NCBI RefSeq assembly: GCF_002797535.1
Contig: NZ_PGFD01000001.1
Span: 1,178,001 to 1,242,000 of the forward strand
Reading direction: 5' to 3'
DNA length: 64,000 bases
Origin: Chryseobacterium geocarposphaerae
GTDB taxonomy: Bacteria; Bacteroidota; Bacteroidia; Flavobacteriales; Weeksellaceae
This document shows, one piece after another, positions 56,123-64,000 of this stretch. Positions within the stretch are counted from its first letter, which is position 1; each line of letters begins with the position of its first letter. The notes beneath the pieces were generated by a model. It made no database searches, was not told the origin of the DNA, and saw nothing but the letters and a program-made list of their open reading frames with translations. Position numbers and translations under genes: made by a program.

Positions 56123-56234
56123 TGGTTTTTACTTCATATGGGTAGGGTTTGTATTGAAATATTTCGGAAATTCATCAGCTTATTTTAGTGTCAATTTATC
56201 CCTGATAACGCCAAAACAAAGGTATTATGGTGCA

Positions 56235-56251
56235 GCGACAAATCGTGTCGC
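56235..56251. repeat. Short GCGACA/TGTCGC dyad
   Basis: GCGACA-aatcg-TGTCGC is a perfect 6-bp stem in the promoter-proximal gap. It could be an operator or a repeat fragment; its role is unknown. Confidence 0.35.
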
Positions 56252-56286
56252 GTTTTATAAATTATTTTATTTATAAATACTAAAAA

Positions 56287-56305
56287 CCCTCGCAAAATGC
56301 GAGGG
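56287..56305 (-). terminator. Rho-independent terminator closing the right RHS module
   Basis: CCCTCGC-AAAAT-GCGAGGG is a perfect 7-bp stem followed on the minus strand by TTTTT. It lies about 180 bp past the lipoprotein gene stop and separates the two duplicated modules. Confidence 0.75.
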
Positions 56306-56483
56306 ATATTTTTCTCTACCGAGACAAATGTCATATTAGAGAGTGAATAAAGCTATAAAAGCTTGAGTATATCTAATATATATTCTATTCCAAAAGATAA
56401 AATGATACCTAGTATTCAATCCTAAAAATTGAGCAATAATACTTTCTAATTACATTCCTTGCATCAATTAACAGAATTTTATC

Positions 56484-56852
56484 TTATTTGTATTTTAAAA
56501 CTATTCTTTCGTTGCTTAAAGTTTTACCTTTTTTTGAGATTTTAAATATATTAATTCTATTTTCCATATAAGTAAAATTAAGACTCGCTAAAGGCTTTTC
56601 TGAATAACATTTTAAAACTACAGAATCTCGAGTATTATTAAGTTTCCATTTTCCTTTGCATTCAGTAACCAAACTTCCACCAAATCCAATAGTATATATA
56701 AATGTGGAATCTTTATTTATATATAAATTATAATTTAAAGACTTTTTACTTTTATGCAATGTATATTTTTCTCTTAGAATAAAATTATTAGTTTGCGCAT
56801 TACAAGAAGATAAACACAATACGATTAATAAATAAAATATTAATAGCCTCAT
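56484..56852 (-). CDS. Small lipoprotein downstream of RHS protein (candidate immunity protein)
   Basis: This 122-residue protein has a lipoprotein signal (MRLLIFYLLIVLCLSSCNAQ, Cys17). The mature part is a small beta-rich domain (KSLNYNLYINKDSTFIYTIG, CKGKWKLNNTRDSVVLKCYS). Its start overlaps the last base of the RHS/DUF6443 gene, mirroring the 46993-47409 gene in the other module. It shares position and signal type, but no evident sequence similarity, with that gene, as expected if each is specific to its own toxin tip. An immunity role is inferred only from context. Confidence 0.75.
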   Translation of the reverse strand: MRLLIFYLLIVLCLSSCNAQTNNFILREKYTLHKSKKSLNYNLYINKDSTFIYTIGFGGSLVTECKGKWKLNNTRDSVVLKCYSEKPLASLNFTYMENRINIFKISKKGKTLSNERIVLKYK

Positions 56853-59800
56853 TATTTATTTTTATATTTTACACCCTGGAATTCTCTCAACTTAATACTT
56901 TGATCTAAACTTTTCATAGATTCTTTTGCTGCAGGATATGCTCGGATTAATTGTCCAACAGTTGAGTTTATTGAGACTCCGAATAAACCAGATTTGGCAC
57001 TTCCACCAACCCCATAAACTTGCTGACCAGAAGAGTCACGTAAAGTCGTTAGCCAATTATTATTTATATTATTTATAGACATGCCTCCAACCGAAGAAGG
57101 ATCGAATGCGGCTTGTGCTTTATATGCCGCTGATTCATCATCTAAATCTTGGGCCAAGGATTTCCCACTCTCAATATCAAATGCAATTTCTCCAGATTCA
57201 AATTGAGCTCCATGAGTCATTTCGTGAACAAAATTCCCTTCATTTACATAACCAATATTTATCTTATCAGTATTTTTATCATAAGAGGTAATTCCTTCAG
57301 ATCCTGTCATTTTATTCAATCCATACATTTGATCACTGGATTCTAAAGTAGACATATTATTTAAAGACTGATTAAGACTATTTAACCTATCTTGCTTATC
57401 CCCCATTTTTGATGCTAAGGTTTTAGCATCCCAACCTTTATCTTGAGCTTTTTGATTTATTTTATTAACTTCTTTTTGTAATTCATCTCTTTTAGAAGTT
57501 ACGGAACTTTTTAATCCGTCCCATTCTTTTTGATTTACTGGGTCTATTTGCATCCCATCCGGATCAGTAAACATGATTGGATTATTCACTGCATAAGAAT
57601 ATGGAGAATGACGACGATATATTTCAGCCAACGGATCTATTACCCCCCATCTACCCAGATCCGGCATATACATTCTTGCACCATAATCATACATCCCTGT
57701 TTCCTGTAGCTCCTTCCCGTTATACTGGTAATTATAATACTTTCCATTCGCTAGCCCCAAATAAGTGGTTTCATGTTTTAATCCAAAAGGATAATAATTA
57801 TTCTCTTCCTGAATTTCTAATGCAGATACCCCTTTCATATAACTCAATCTTATATTTCCTAAATGATCTGTATAATTGTAAATATACTTATTTTTCACAA
57901 AATCATAATATCCCTCAGAGGTTGGAATAAAACGGAGTAAAAGCGGAGATACTGAGCCAAAATTAACATTCTGAGAGTACTGAAAACCATCCAGATAATA
58001 CGTCTTAAGCTCAACAGGTTCCAGATTCCCTACAACATCCATCTGTGAAGTAATATATGTTTTCTCAACTTTTTGTCCATCTGATCTGTATTTATAATAC
58101 AATTGATAGGTATTGAAGAATACCTGAGGACTTGTTAAAATCTTATTGGGAAGGTTCAGGTAATTATAGTCTATGGAACTGATTCCGTTATCCATATGAA
58201 CTTTCATATTTCCATTATCATCATATCCAAAATCATTTTGTGCTGCATTATATCCTGAATAATTATTTGCAACGCCTGCAGGTAATTGTATTTTATTCAG
58301 TCGATTACCGGTGTACTTATATTCTAAATCATCTATAAGCTCTGCTGTTGTTCCCGAAGAAGGTTTAGAAAATCTTTTTAAGGTAAGAATATTACCATTA
58401 AGATCATACGTCAGCTGTTCATTATAATTATTGTTCGCTATAATTGAAGATCCAGGTTCTGAATAAATTCCAGCCAGAAGTCTATTGAGTCCGTCATATT
58501 GATAAGAGTATCTTTTTTTGTTGTTATTAAAGCTGGATGCCGTTCTCCAATCAATCTCGGATATGTTCCCGTTATATTTTGGTGATGATTGGTTGGTATT
58601 TTCCGGGTTGGTATATTTTATTTCATACCCAAAAAGGTCGTTTCCTAGATTCTCAGGATCGTTAATCTTTGTCATCCAGCCCCGGATATTGTAAGCATAA
58701 TTCACATCCTGAAGGCCGGCTCCCAAAGACGATCCTCCCACTTTCTTTGTGATAAGCTGTGAGATTTCATTATACTCATTCTGTGCTAAGATTTCTTCCT
58801 GGGGATTATTATCTACTTTATGCTTGTGGACTTTCAGTCTATTTTGATTGTCGTACTCAAAATTTTCAGTGATGATTCTTTCGGCATCACTTGAAATCCT
58901 TTTATGGCGGGTAATGGTCTGCTGAACCAAGCCTGCAAAATCAAGCCTGGATTCTGTCTGGGTATAGCCTCCCAAATGGTTGATGGAATGGGTAGCAATT
59001 ATTCTTCCTCTTGTATCATAATAACTGTAGTTCTTCGTCCAGTTGTCGTCTTCTATATTTTTTACATAGGATGCCAAAGGCAAGCTTTTTGTGTTAAGCT
59101 CTGAATTTATATTATCTGTTAATACTGCACTTTGATTGGAAATAGTGGGGATAAAAGCAGGAGTTCCTTCCGGATATCTATCATAATAATTAACACTTAA
59201 AATGGTTTCAAATTCATAGAACAGATTATTGGTGTAGTAAACCTGCATCCCGTTTTTGGTAAATCCTGTCGCATCTCTCGATTCTGCAATAACAATTGGA
59301 CCTGCCTGTGATTGCATACTTTCTCTACTGCCCCCCGCAATAAGTCCTGTATAGATTACTCTTCCAAATTGGTCATATTTCGTGAATAACCATTTTCCTT
59401 TATCATTTAAGTTAGCATCCTGAGTCATGATCAAGCGATCTGCTTTATCATAGACCATATACTCCCAGTCTTTTCCAGGAAGTCTTTTCTCAACCAAGCG
59501 GTTTCTGCTGTCGTACTTGTACTGATAACATAAATTATTCAATACAGTCTGATCTAATGATGTAACAACAGATGCCAAAGGAGGTATGACATACGCTAAT
59601 TGATCATAATCGTTATACACGTAATAGGTATCGGCACTGTCTGTGGTATTCAACATTTTCCTTACCAATACCACTTGTCCTTTACCATTTTTAAATTCTA
59701 TGGTTTTGTTTCCATCTTCATCAGTTATGGTATTTTTATACAGCTGATTAGCTCCGTAAGTTGTGGAAACAGGTATAGAAGATTCAAATGTGGAATAATT

Positions 59801-60301
59801 GAAAGAAGTAGTATATTTCTTTACTTCCCCATCGATATTGGCATCATATCCAAACTGTACAGGTTTGTTGTCCCATGCATTACCAACCTGCTTTTGGCTT
59901 AGAATTCTATCTAATGGAGAGTTTTCCAATTGTTTTTCGGCATAGATCTTTTCTGATCCGTAAGGAGTACTCGTTACATTAGCTAATGGATCGGTATAGA
60001 TTCCGCCGTTTTGTGTTCCGATTTGGGGAACGGGAAGGTAATCTAAGGTCTGTCTTCCGAACTGGTCATAGACTATTTTAGTAACAACATCTTTGTTGGA
60101 AGGAGTCGCTTTGATATTGATCACCTGCTTAGGCCTTCCCAACCCATCGAAATACTGAACGGTTTCTGAGGTCTTGGTAGGAGTGATTCCGTTATAATCT
60201 AAGTAGTTTTTAGTATATACATAGTTTTCTGTTGTACTGAGCTGTGCTTGGCTCCAACCGGTAATGAATAAGGCGCTTATGGGAATGATGAGTTTTTTCA
60301 T
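56852..60301 (-). CDS. DUF6443/RHS repeat-associated core protein with HExxH C-terminus
   Basis: This 1149-residue protein has a signal peptide ([20 protein letters not shown]), a DUF6443 start ([18 protein letters not shown]) and YD repeats. The RHS core ([32 protein letters not shown]) ends at DPDGM about residue 917. It is very similar to the 47402-50920 product up to that point and unrelated after it. The 232-residue tip contains HEMTH (1026-1030) with ESAAYKAQ about 25 residues later, a plausible zincin metalloprotease site. This is the signature of polymorphic toxins: constant delivery part, variable effector. The overlapping lipoprotein gene follows. Confidence 0.88.
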   Translation of the reverse strand: MKKLIIPISALFITGWSQAQLSTTENYVYTKNYLDYNGITPTKTSETVQYFDGLGRPKQVINIKATPSNKDVVTKIVYDQFGRQTLDYLPVPQIGTQNGGIYTDPLANVTSTPYGSEKIYAEKQLENSPLDRILSQKQVGNAWDNKPVQFGYDANIDGEVKKYTTSFNYSTFESSIPVSTTYGANQLYKNTITDEDGNKTIEFKNGKGQVVLVRKMLNTTDSADTYYVYNDYDQLAYVIPPLASVVTSLDQTVLNNLCYQYKYDSRNRLVEKRLPGKDWEYMVYDKADRLIMTQDANLNDKGKWLFTKYDQFGRVIYTGLIAGGSRESMQSQAGPIVIAESRDATGFTKNGMQVYYTNNLFYEFETILSVNYYDRYPEGTPAFIPTISNQSAVLTDNINSELNTKSLPLASYVKNIEDDNWTKNYSYYDTRGRIIATHSINHLGGYTQTESRLDFAGLVQQTITRHKRISSDAERIITENFEYDNQNRLKVHKHKVDNNPQEEILAQNEYNEISQLITKKVGGSSLGAGLQDVNYAYNIRGWMTKINDPENLGNDLFGYEIKYTNPENTNQSSPKYNGNISEIDWRTASSFNNNKKRYSYQYDGLNRLLAGIYSEPGSSIIANNNYNEQLTYDLNGNILTLKRFSKPSSGTTAELIDDLEYKYTGNRLNKIQLPAGVANNYSGYNAAQNDFGYDDNGNMKVHMDNGISSIDYNYLNLPNKILTSPQVFFNTYQLYYKYRSDGQKVEKTYITSQMDVVGNLEPVELKTYYLDGFQYSQNVNFGSVSPLLLRFIPTSEGYYDFVKNKYIYNYTDHLGNIRLSYMKGVSALEIQEENNYYPFGLKHETTYLGLANGKYYNYQYNGKELQETGMYDYGARMYMPDLGRWGVIDPLAEIYRRHSPYSYAVNNPIMFTDPDGMQIDPVNQKEWDGLKSSVTSKRDELQKEVNKINQKAQDKGWDAKTLASKMGDKQDRLNSLNQSLNNMSTLESSDQMYGLNKMTGSEGITSYDKNTDKINIGYVNEGNFVHEMTHGAQFESGEIAFDIESGKSLAQDLDDESAAYKAQAAFDPSSVGGMSINNINNNWLTTLRDSSGQQVYGVGGSAKSGLFGVSINSTVGQLIRAYPAAKESMKSLDQSIKLREFQGVKYKNK

Positions 60302-60308
60302 CGTAATA

Positions 60309-63300
60309 TTAGTTTTTATAGTGATATTGGTATTCTTTTAAGAGTTTACCTGTCTGGTTCTGTTCTCTTACTTCTTTCAGGCGGTTGGCAGAGTCATAAA
60401 TATATACTTCTCGTATCCCTGAGGGAGGAGTGATGCTTCTTACACCCACTAACGGATCGTAAGTATAGGTAGTAACCTGATGTCTTGAATAGGCATTTCT
60501 GAAAGCAGCTAATGTATTGAGAAGTGATGTTTCGTCATTGTTTATTCCTGCTCCGGCATCAGTATTCGATGCATTTACAATATCTACATCACTAAAAGAA
60601 GCCGAAATAGAAGTATAATCTATTCCAATAATTTTAGCGATAGGAAGAGTCTTATTATACCCCCAAATGATTGATGTTACAACTCCATCTCTGGTGGTAT
60701 ATTGCAGTAAGTTACCTTTATCATCGTATTTATCATAAGTGACTTCTGTCGTTCCAGTAGTTGGATTTTGCAGATCATAAGACATCAATGAACTCGGAAA
60801 GTAATGGTTCATATCATTATAAAAAGTTTCTATTTTACTGATCGTTTTATTATTCTTCTTTTCTTCGGTTACTAAAGGAATACCAATCATATTGGCAGTA
60901 ATCAATCTTATATCGTTTTTTTCGTGAGCATATTGATAACTGATATTATTTGATTCTCCGTCAGAAAAACTTTTTGTTACCGAAATAAGATAGTCCCTTG
61001 GGTTATAGCTATTATTTGTGGTTGTAGATATCATATTCGAAATTCCATTTTTATAGAAATAAGATTTCTCTACTTTTTGAGTAGGTAAAGTCACTCCAAA
61101 TTTTTCAAAGTTTTTATATGGCGTGGTTAATGGCTGCATAAACCCATGGTTAACCATATCCTGATAACTATTGAATGAGAATAACTCAGCTATCATATTA
61201 TTGGAAAAGTTATCTTTAATTTTAACACCATCATTTTTCTGATATTCCGAACTTGTATAATCTGTAATTGTTTCTGTAACTAAATTATTATTAGAATCGT
61301 ATTTTTTTTCAGAAATCACTTGTCCTCTTAAATAATCCTGGTTAGGAATTGGAATCGGAGGTAATGTTACCACAACAGTTCCTTCATTCGGATAATCAAT
61401 TGGGGATCTGAATTTATATTCTGTTCTTCCTTTTTTATTATTATTCTTATCAATCTGTTCTACTGTAACGTATTTATAACCAACATCTCCCCCTTGGGTT
61501 TTCTGCACCGGAAGAATATTATAGTCTGTCGTCACATTAAAATCAGCACTATACATTATGGTAGGATTACTGATTGTATTTTGGTACGAATAGCTTTCCA
61601 AAAGCTTAAAAATCGGTTTTGGAAAAACCAAAGCTCCACTGCTTCTTTGAGCATCATCAAGATTTTTATAACTATATATATACTTTTTAGCAAAATCGTT
61701 AGCTGAAGCGTCATCATAATAAGAAATATTCTTAATTCTTATTCCGCCACCTTTATATATTTTAACATCTATATACGTTGGCTCAGCTGTATGTGCTACG
61801 AAAGTCTCATTAGTAGGTGCTGCATTAGAAGGACCAAAATCTCCACTTAAAGTAGCATAATAAGTTCCTGGTTCAAGATATACACTTGGGTGGAATTCCG
61901 ATTTAATTTCACCATTGGGATCAGGATTCAGAACAAAACAATTAGAGGGCTGAGGTTTATTACATGTTTGGGCGGGATATGCAAACTCATAAACAACCGG
62001 AGAAAATGTATTGTCAGTATTTTTCTTAAATAGCTGAAGCTTCCAGTTAAAATAAATCAAATTTCCCAACCAAAGATCCAAATTAACAGATTGTGCTGAT
62101 TGTATTGTAAAAAATTGTTGTTTATAAAGATTATTAAATTGCAAGAAATTTATACTGAATTCAAAATCATTCATTTGATTATACCCTGTAACCGGTGTCA
62201 TTACCTCTTGCTCGGTAGGGTTATAACTAAATTCATTCTCTTCAAAATTAAAGATGGCTTTCCCTTTCGTAGGGTATGTTATTGATTTTAATACATCGGT
62301 AACAATGTCATTATTTAAACTTAAACCCGCAGAAGATTTATAATATCCCCAATCATCTTTTTTAAGTACAGACGAGTTGGTGTTGTAGTCTAACCAGTAT
62401 TCTGAGCTCTGCCCGTTTAATATACTTTTAGTAACTTTTTTCAGAAGCATTTTACGAAGAGGTTCAGATCCAGTAAGTGTTTGAAATTCAACATTTGAAT
62501 AATCATAATCAAAAATATACTTCTCTGTGTATTGTGTAGAAGGCTGTCCTGAATAATTTGATTGAATAGACTTCAGTTTATAAAGATTAACAGGCTCCGA
62601 ATAATTTGAATCTTGTCGGCCTTGTTCATAATTCAGATATATCTGCCCTTTTCCCTTAATATCAATACTTGTAAGTAATTTCGTTTGAGAATTATTATAC
62701 ACTGTTTGATTTTCCAGAGATCCCGGCATACTACCATCCGGACTTTGTAATTGCCCCGTTTGTTGTAGAGAATAATTAGTATAATAAACATTACTAGCCG
62801 ATCTATAAGTAATGGTAGGTGTTTCCTTGAATTTTACTTCCGAGGAAAGATCATAATTAAATTCAACTAAATTTGTATTATTTTGATCATTAATTTTTAC
62901 TAAGTGAAATGACGTAAAATAATCAGCAATATCCATAGTAGGAATCAGCTGTCCTTCACTAGTTGTCATCCCTATCTTTACCGTAACAATATTTTTTTGT
63001 GACCTCTCTTTAGCATCAAAAATATATTTTACCCCTTTATCGTCTGTGATAATAAAGGATTTTATCACACCATACATATCAATTTCGCCACATACAATCT
63101 GAAGATTATTCTTATCTAATTTCTCTAAAACATATGCCCCAGCTGAAGTTTTTGTAATATAAAATCTTCCGGAATAATTCATAAAATTATATTGATAAAG
63201 ATCATATTCTGTATCAAATCTTCCCACGCCACAATAAAAAGTATAATCATTAAAATTGAAAGAAAAATCATCATTTATGATTTTATATGTGGGATTCTGG

Positions 63301-63728
63301 AAATGATCATAGATTCCAAATTTCACTTTTGGAGGAGAAGAATGAGATATAGTTCTATTTTTTTCATCAGGGCTTCCTCCTCTTACTGTTCTAGTAATAG
63401 TTCCTCCTGCTATTAAGCTCCAACCCAGTCCAGTTTCACCAGACCTATCATCTGGTTTTGCATTTAAAGGGTGATATTTTAATTGAATATTCACCGCAAC
63501 ATCTTTATTGCTTGTAGGAATATTAAATAAAGGAATATTTATATCCGGAACCCCTGTATAATAGCTTACAGGAACTTCTTCAAATTTCATTAGATTATTC
63601 GAAGTTGGTGCAGGGGGGAACATTTCATTGATATTTCCCACGTAACTTTTGCCCTCCTGCGTCGGAGTTTGAGCATTTATAGCATATGCCAAACATGTCA
63701 ATATTATAATTAATATATTTTTCTTCAT
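60309..63728 (-). CDS. Large secreted RHS-like protein (partner of DUF6443 protein), right module
   Basis: This 1139-residue paralogue of the 50932-54429 product has a signal peptide (MKKNILIIILTCLAYAINAQ). It shares [20 protein letters not shown], then SGETGLGWSLIAGGTITR, and the terminal YD region ([51 protein letters not shown]). The middle parts differ considerably, so the duplication is old or under diversifying pressure. It is 7 bp upstream of its DUF6443 partner and 4 bp downstream of a T9SS gene, the same spacing plan as the left module. Confidence 0.8.
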   Translation of the reverse strand: MKKNILIIILTCLAYAINAQTPTQEGKSYVGNINEMFPPAPTSNNLMKFEEVPVSYYTGVPDINIPLFNIPTSNKDVAVNIQLKYHPLNAKPDDRSGETGLGWSLIAGGTITRTVRGGSPDEKNRTISHSSPPKVKFGIYDHFQNPTYKIINDDFSFNFNDYTFYCGVGRFDTEYDLYQYNFMNYSGRFYITKTSAGAYVLEKLDKNNLQIVCGEIDMYGVIKSFIITDDKGVKYIFDAKERSQKNIVTVKIGMTTSEGQLIPTMDIADYFTSFHLVKINDQNNTNLVEFNYDLSSEVKFKETPTITYRSASNVYYTNYSLQQTGQLQSPDGSMPGSLENQTVYNNSQTKLLTSIDIKGKGQIYLNYEQGRQDSNYSEPVNLYKLKSIQSNYSGQPSTQYTEKYIFDYDYSNVEFQTLTGSEPLRKMLLKKVTKSILNGQSSEYWLDYNTNSSVLKKDDWGYYKSSAGLSLNNDIVTDVLKSITYPTKGKAIFNFEENEFSYNPTEQEVMTPVTGYNQMNDFEFSINFLQFNNLYKQQFFTIQSAQSVNLDLWLGNLIYFNWKLQLFKKNTDNTFSPVVYEFAYPAQTCNKPQPSNCFVLNPDPNGEIKSEFHPSVYLEPGTYYATLSGDFGPSNAAPTNETFVAHTAEPTYIDVKIYKGGGIRIKNISYYDDASANDFAKKYIYSYKNLDDAQRSSGALVFPKPIFKLLESYSYQNTISNPTIMYSADFNVTTDYNILPVQKTQGGDVGYKYVTVEQIDKNNNKKGRTEYKFRSPIDYPNEGTVVVTLPPIPIPNQDYLRGQVISEKKYDSNNNLVTETITDYTSSEYQKNDGVKIKDNFSNNMIAELFSFNSYQDMVNHGFMQPLTTPYKNFEKFGVTLPTQKVEKSYFYKNGISNMISTTTNNSYNPRDYLISVTKSFSDGESNNISYQYAHEKNDIRLITANMIGIPLVTEEKKNNKTISKIETFYNDMNHYFPSSLMSYDLQNPTTGTTEVTYDKYDDKGNLLQYTTRDGVVTSIIWGYNKTLPIAKIIGIDYTSISASFSDVDIVNASNTDAGAGINNDETSLLNTLAAFRNAYSRHQVTTYTYDPLVGVRSITPPSGIREVYIYDSANRLKEVREQNQTGKLLKEYQYHYKN

Positions 63729-63732
63729 CTGT

Positions 63733-64000
63733 TTATTTCTTAATCAGTTTAGCATTCGCAGTTTTGTTATCGTCTGTTTTTATCGTAATCAGGTAAGCTC
63801 CCTGTATCAAAGGCTGAGTATTGATCTTGGTTACCCTGTTCTTGGTTTTGATTTGTTGGAGCTGTCTTCCTGACATATCATACATCGTAATATCCGCTTC
63901 CTTGAAATCAAAGCCAATTTCTACATAGGTATAATCGGATACCGGATTCGGATAGATCCTGATATCCTGCTTTTCTATGAGCTGGTCTACCTGCTGATCT
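63733..64000 (-). CDS. T9SS type A sorting domain protein (partial, N-terminus outside window)
   Basis: The last 89 codons are visible: DQQVDQLIEKQDIRIYPNPV, a core with DITMYDMSGRQLQQIKTKN, then GAYLITIKTDDNKTANAKLI and KK. This is the C-terminal type A sorting domain that directs cargo through the type IX secretion system. It is almost the same as the orphaned domain at 54434-54706, so the preceding part is probably a delta-60-type repeat protein. No frameshift is seen in the visible part. Confidence 0.85.
   Translation of the reverse strand, partial: DQQVDQLIEKQDIRIYPNPVSDYTYVEIGFDFKEADITMYDMSGRQLQQIKTKNRVTKINTQPLIQGAYLITIKTDDNKTANAKLIKK

Overview
The window is AT-rich chromosomal DNA from a Flavobacteriia-type bacterium, most likely Chryseobacterium or a close Weeksellaceae relative. 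This is an inference from gene content: GLPGLI-family proteins, T9SS type A sorting domains, DUF6443/RHS proteins, DUF6266, a bacteriocin-like double-glycine peptide, and promoters with the Bacteroidota TAnnTTTG box. No database search was run. Most genes lie on the minus strand.

Layout. (1) 1-6.1 kb: two GLPGLI genes, two nearly identical BlaR1/M56 sensor peptidases and a BlaI repressor, a duplicated BlaR/BlaI-type signalling cluster. (2) 6.1-9.9 kb: a secreted hypothetical protein, initiator tRNA-fMet, then a plus-strand group of a TsaC/YciO-like protein, yaaA, prmC and DUF4180. prmC carries an in-frame palindromic insertion. (3) 9.9-32.5 kb: mainly housekeeping genes: two short-chain reductases, AraC regulators, a parE-unknown-parC-rhomboid operon, AIM24-family and DUF2867 proteins, an aminotransferase, cardiolipin synthase, ychF, ferritin, a GHL10 glycosidase, typA, DUF1294 and a small bacteriocin-like peptide. 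(4) 32.7-44.5 kb: a defence island, all minus strand except one cassette. It holds McrC, an unusual McrB, a 101-residue unknown, HsdR, a tyrosine recombinase, a promoterless silent hsdS on the plus strand, an expressed hsdS on the minus strand and HsdM. (5) 44.6-47 kb: DUF6266, palindromic repeats, a small HTH gene and an RHS-gene remnant. (6) 47-64 kb: a duplicated module of [T9SS protein]-[large RHS-like secreted protein]-[DUF6443/RHS protein with a variable, probably toxic C-terminus]-[small lipoprotein].

The most striking system is the phase-variable type I restriction locus. The expressed and silent hsdS genes face each other. They share a 17-bp inverted repeat at the FPNLRF codons (40428-40444 / 42865-42881), a 21-bp inverted repeat in the central conserved region (40949-40969 / 42307-42327), and an 11-bp repeat over the stop codons, around a perfect 15-bp hairpin. 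A tyrosine recombinase lies 90 bp away. Inversion at the outer or inner repeats would keep the reading frame, so the locus could make up to four HsdS specificities from two target-recognition-domain pairs.

Other notable points are a frameshift that separates a T9SS protein from its sorting domain, two different palindromic elements read through in frame inside protein genes, two RHS C-termini carrying metalloprotease-like motifs followed by overlapping small lipoprotein genes, and a recent M56 duplication.
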